Shown piece after piece: positions 60,470 through 64,000 of a stretch of DNA of 64,000 bases. Source of the DNA: Galaxea fascicularis (lineage: Eukaryota > Cnidaria > Anthozoa > Scleractinia > Euphylliidae); assembly GCA_948470475.1 (NCBI GenBank), contig OX419343.1, positions 17,120,147-17,184,146 on the forward strand. The letters run 5' to 3'. The stretch's first letter is position 1. Each line of letters opens with the position of its first letter. The notes under the pieces are model-generated. The model saw nothing but the letters and a program-made list of their open reading frames with translations, searched no databases and was not told the DNA's origin. Position numbers and translations under genes: made by a program.

Positions 60470-61720
60470 ACATTTCCTACTCCGGTGCAATCCAGCCTGA
60501 CCTGCGCAGCCTTGGAAGCATAAGAAAATCTCTCGCAAAAAGCATCATCCACTGTCAACAGCACTTCTTCTGCAGCCTTGTCGCCGCCGACAGAACCACG
60601 AAATGGTTTAAGACTTACCTGTCTGACGGTCCGTATTGGCACATCTACATCTACACCCTTCCCTATCACCCATGGCGTATCACAGTGCGCAATACTGTCA
60701 CCACTTTTGTTTTGCATTTACATCAGTGATCTTCCACTCGCTCCACAAGTATGCAATCTCGAATCCTACAGTTACGTAGACGACTCTAAGATCTTCTTAT
60801 CCTTTCCAATCAAAGATGCCGAATCTACAGAACGCGTTCTTCAAGAAGATTTAAGACAAGTGGCTGCTTGGTGTTGTAAAAATCAACCATTGATCAACCC
60901 TGATAAGACCAAGTTCCTTATGGTCGGGACACAACAACTACTGCGCAGGCTTCCTAACGAAATCTCGATCTCTTTCTTAGGGAAAGAGATCACACCTGTC
61001 TTCAACGCCAAGGATCTCGGAATAATTCTAGATAACAACTTAACCTATGACCAATACATCCATCAAATTACCTCAAATTACCTCATCGTGCATGGCCAAA
61101 CTTAGCTCAAACTTTGTCAAATAAATAGAGTGAAGAATAGTTTTGATAGGAACACACTACGCACGATCATCTCGCTCTAGTCCTAAGCAAGTTGTTCTAT
61201 TGCTCTACAGTTTGGTCAAACACAACTGCCGCAAACATCAAGAAGCTTCAAGCTGTTCAGAATTTCGCGTACAGAATCATCACAAAAACCAAGAAAATTG
61301 AGCATATAACACCTGCGTTACGCAAGATCAAATGGCTACCAATAAATGAGCATCTTCACTACAGAGACACTGTAATGACATTTAGTGCATCAAGAGCTTG
61401 GCCCCCACATACTTGTGCGAGTCTTTCCGAAAGCGCAAGTCTATTCACTATCATAACACTAGAAACAGAGAATCCCTCGATATTCCTCCAAATAAGACAA
61501 AGTCCGGCCAGCGACGTTTCATCTACAGAGCAGTCAACATTTAAAACAACTTAGACAAAGACTTTAAACAGTTATCTTTAACATCATTTAAAAAAAAGTT
61601 GAAAACGCGCATGCTAGATAATTATTTTAATGACTGCGTTTTATAATTGTATTCATTTATTACGTGCTTTGCTGTTTAGTATTGTAAAGCCCCCTTGGGA
61701 ATGCTAATCAAGTATTTAAA
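60470..61720 (+). pseudogene. Broken LINE reverse transcriptase fragment
   Basis: The frame 60578-61105 carries HGVSQCAILSPLLFCIYISD, a polymerase site SYVDDSKIF, WCCKNQPLINPDKTKFLMVG (thumb) and LGIILDNNLTYDQYI. A shifted frame (61192-61554) continues with YCSTVWSNTTAANIKKLQAV and ITPALRKIKWLPI. A last shifted piece near 61590 reads SFKKKLKTRMLDNYFNDC before stop. The 5' part of the element is missing. It is on the plus strand downstream of HINT3. Confidence 0.75.
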
Positions 61721-61735
61721 AAAAATCAATTCTAA

Positions 61736-61860
61736 ATGCTGACGTTTCGAGCGTTTTCCCTTCGTCAGAGCAAATCGATTGGGTTTATCGACTCGATTTG
61801 ACTCTTCGCGAAGGGCGAATTGATTTGGCCCTTCGTCTATTCGCTCTGACGAATAGACGA
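61736..61860 (-). repeat. Inverted repeat with hammerhead-like motif
   Basis: The minus strand at 61775-61736 reads GCT-CTGACGA-[13 nt]-GAAA-CGTC-AGC. GCT/AGC can pair as helix I, the CTGANGA and GAAA boxes are in hammerhead order, and the insert AGGGAAAACGCTC can form a weak helix II. A second CTCTGACGAA lies in opposite orientation near 61835, where the GAAACGTC part is absent. Confidence 0.4.
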
Positions 61861-64000
61861 ATAGAATCCCTGCACGGTGGTCAATTTACCATTTACCATT
61901 TTTTTATGTACAACTCCCCCACCGACTCAGCACCACATATAGTTTCTTTAGAAACTTCCCCCTTTATTTCCTAATTTACAGTCACATCGTATGAATAAAT
62001 AGTATTCCCTCAAGATAATTTTCCCAGTTTAGCCAGCTCTTTATTTATCCCTGAATTTTAGTTTGGATTTCTTTGCTTTTATCTTCAGCCTGTCCAAAAT
62101 TGCCGAGGTGAACTAGGAATCAGTTTCCGGGACTGAGTTGTCTCTATTTTTAAATTTTTATAAGACGCAAAATTTGCTTTTACGAAAGAAAAACTTTTCT
62201 GGCTTCTGTCGGCTCATGCTTCTCACATGCTAGTAAACAAGGAACTTCCAGCTTTTATAACAATGTTTCAATATCTTCAAGTTCTTCAAAATCTTCAATA
62301 TCTTGTTTCATTATCTTCTAGTTCTTCAATATCTTTTAGTTTTCTTTCCGAGCAAAGATGGGTACAGTCCGGAACTAATTAAGGAAACAGTAGCGAGAAC
62401 ACATCGTTTTACATCTTTAAACGGAAACAAAGACCGTAGATGATGACTTGCTTAAATAGTTCGTATGATGCTTTGTGGTCAAAGTTCAGCCTTAAATTTT
62501 TTGGCATTTCCCCTGTTTCTGATAGTAAAATGAGCGATATAAAGAGTGAACGACGTTTCGATGACTCCATGTCATCATTTTAATAATTCTGTCATATGTA
62601 TTTCGAACTTCATGATGATGATACGGAGTCATCGAAACGTCGTTGACTCCGAGCTATATCGCTCATTTTGATTCTAAAGTGATTTCCCCTGTTTTCTGAG
62701 AAATTCGGTATTTTATTAAAAATAGCCCTGCTAGCTATTTAGTACCTGTTGGTCTATTTCAGCCAAGTTTATTGTTTCGACAGTCTTGGGCCCGGTTCAG
62801 ACACCGCTCCACTCGTGTGCCGAACCTGACTGATGAATGAATTAAAGTGCATATGACACAAACGTTTTCATTAGCTTGTTCGAGAGAACTTTCAAAATGA
62901 TGAAGAATGGCGTTTATTTTATTGTAATAACATTCTTAATTGCCGATGAGTTATCCAAGATTTTGGTTTATGCGCTGACGTGAGGAAACGGCCGAGCTAA
63001 CTGCCTCGCGCGAGGAAGTTTACTCAGCTCTTTCCTGCACGTGTGCGACGGGCTGGAAGGGTCACGTTTCAGCGACCAGCGGTTTTCTGCAGCAAGTTAC
63101 AATATGGCGGCGGTCGTGGCGCTCGAGTGACGTACCAGCTCGGGTAAGAAACTAAGGAATGATATTTCCTTTAATTTGAGAGGTCTCCTCACAATTTGGT
63201 CCATTTGGTCAAAGAATAAACACGTGGACTAAGGGCTTCCTGATTGAATAATTTTTCCTCACAGACTTTTCTTTTAGCTTAATACTTTAATTGTATGTGT
63301 TGTCAATTCAAATACATTGTGTTTGTTTGATGCATTTCAGCAGTATGTAATATATTTTCATTCATGTAAGCCATGAGCATGTGAGATAAAAATATGCTAA
63401 CCGATTATTATGATGCAGCGAGCACAATAAATTAATAATTTTGCATTCAAACTACGGAAACTGTATGACCCAGATAAAGCTAACACATTAACCTGTATGC
63501 AAGAATTGGAAAAATGCCTGAATGTGCTTTGTATTGATTTGTTTGAATAGTAGGATCTTGAACTCTGAACAGGCCCAGATAGACATACATGTATGGAAAC
63601 AAACACAGCGACCATGCAAAATAATGATTCAAAATGTTAGCAGGGTTGTTTTCCTGGATAAGCCCAGGGTGGGAGCATTCGCCTCCATTTTTGGCTCACA
63701 CCCTTGGGCTTTTGACCTTTTTGGTCCTCACCCCCAGGAATTAGCCAATTTTATATATAAAAAAAAAGCTAATGCACAGGGATCAGTCTAAAGGAAGGCG
63801 GGGTGGGGGTGGGGGGTGCTTGGGCACAGCTGGAATCGACTGATGCATAAAGGAAAAAACTATACCGGTATATTTTATAACAATCATAAACTAAACATTT
63901 GCACTTTGGAAACAGTTTCCTCACACAAACACAGGTGAATACTAAAATGTTCTTGGTATTAGAAAGCTTTGTCGTGTGGAAAATGAAATCAGACTTTCAA
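61861..64000. other. Right-hand stretch without a supported gene
   Basis: It contains a palindrome at 62530-62668 and a GC-rich patch at 63000-63145 that could be a first exon or promoter. I can support no coding exon in it. Confidence 0.4.
62530..62668. repeat. Palindromic repeat with CGACGTTTCGATGACTCC arms
   Basis: AATGAGCGATATA...CGACGTTTCGATGACTCC is mirrored by GGAGTCATCGAAACGTCG...TATATCGCTCATT. The centre of about 50 bp includes TCATCATTTTAATAATTCTG. It is a dispersed-type foldback, non-coding. Confidence 0.65.

Overview
This window is eukaryotic nuclear DNA, most likely from a cnidarian and probably a stony coral. It is AT-rich, the genes are split by GT-AG introns of up to 7.8 kb, and the spaces between exons are filled with small inverted-repeat transposons, LINE fragments and a tRNA-bearing repeat of kinds I associate with coral and anemone genomes. 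The species call is inference. There are no operons, CRISPR arrays or prokaryotic signals.

Five protein-coding genes can be rebuilt exon by exon with matching splice phases. From left to right: (1) an SLC23-family nucleobase/ascorbate transporter on the plus strand (3281-20344, 12 exons, 601 aa); (2) GALNT gene A on the minus strand (22012-29207, 8 exons, 675 aa), a polypeptide N-acetylgalactosaminyltransferase; (3) GALNT gene B on the minus strand (32797-41402, 8 exons, 559 aa), a tandem paralogue with the same intron phases and a second, upstream first exon at 44717-45240; (4) a CDV3 homologue on the minus strand (50588-58921, 6 exons, 227 aa); (5) a HINT3-type histidine-triad protein on the plus strand (59092-59553, one exon). 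The SLC23 gene and GALNT A converge. CDV3 and HINT3 are head to head with about 170 bp between start codons. The two GALNT proteins are predicted Golgi type II enzymes that start mucin-type O-glycosylation. The other genes have no obvious joint function with them.

The left 11 kb (upstream flank plus SLC23 intron 1) is dense in repeats: a LINE remnant with two younger elements nested in it, a Tigger/pogo-like element with another element inside, two G-run-flanked elements, and a hAT-like element with a 6-bp target duplication. A second copy of that hAT-like family lies just 3' of HINT3, also with an exact 6-bp duplication. The most striking non-genic object is at 36111-37150 in a GALNT B intron: one inverted and three tandem copies of a 251-bp unit, each holding a tRNA-like gene with intact A and B boxes and a T-run terminator. 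The whole block is bracketed by a 14-bp direct repeat.

The right end (60.2-64 kb) holds another small inverted-repeat element, a broken LINE, and palindromes. One palindrome carries a motif laid out like a hammerhead ribozyme core.
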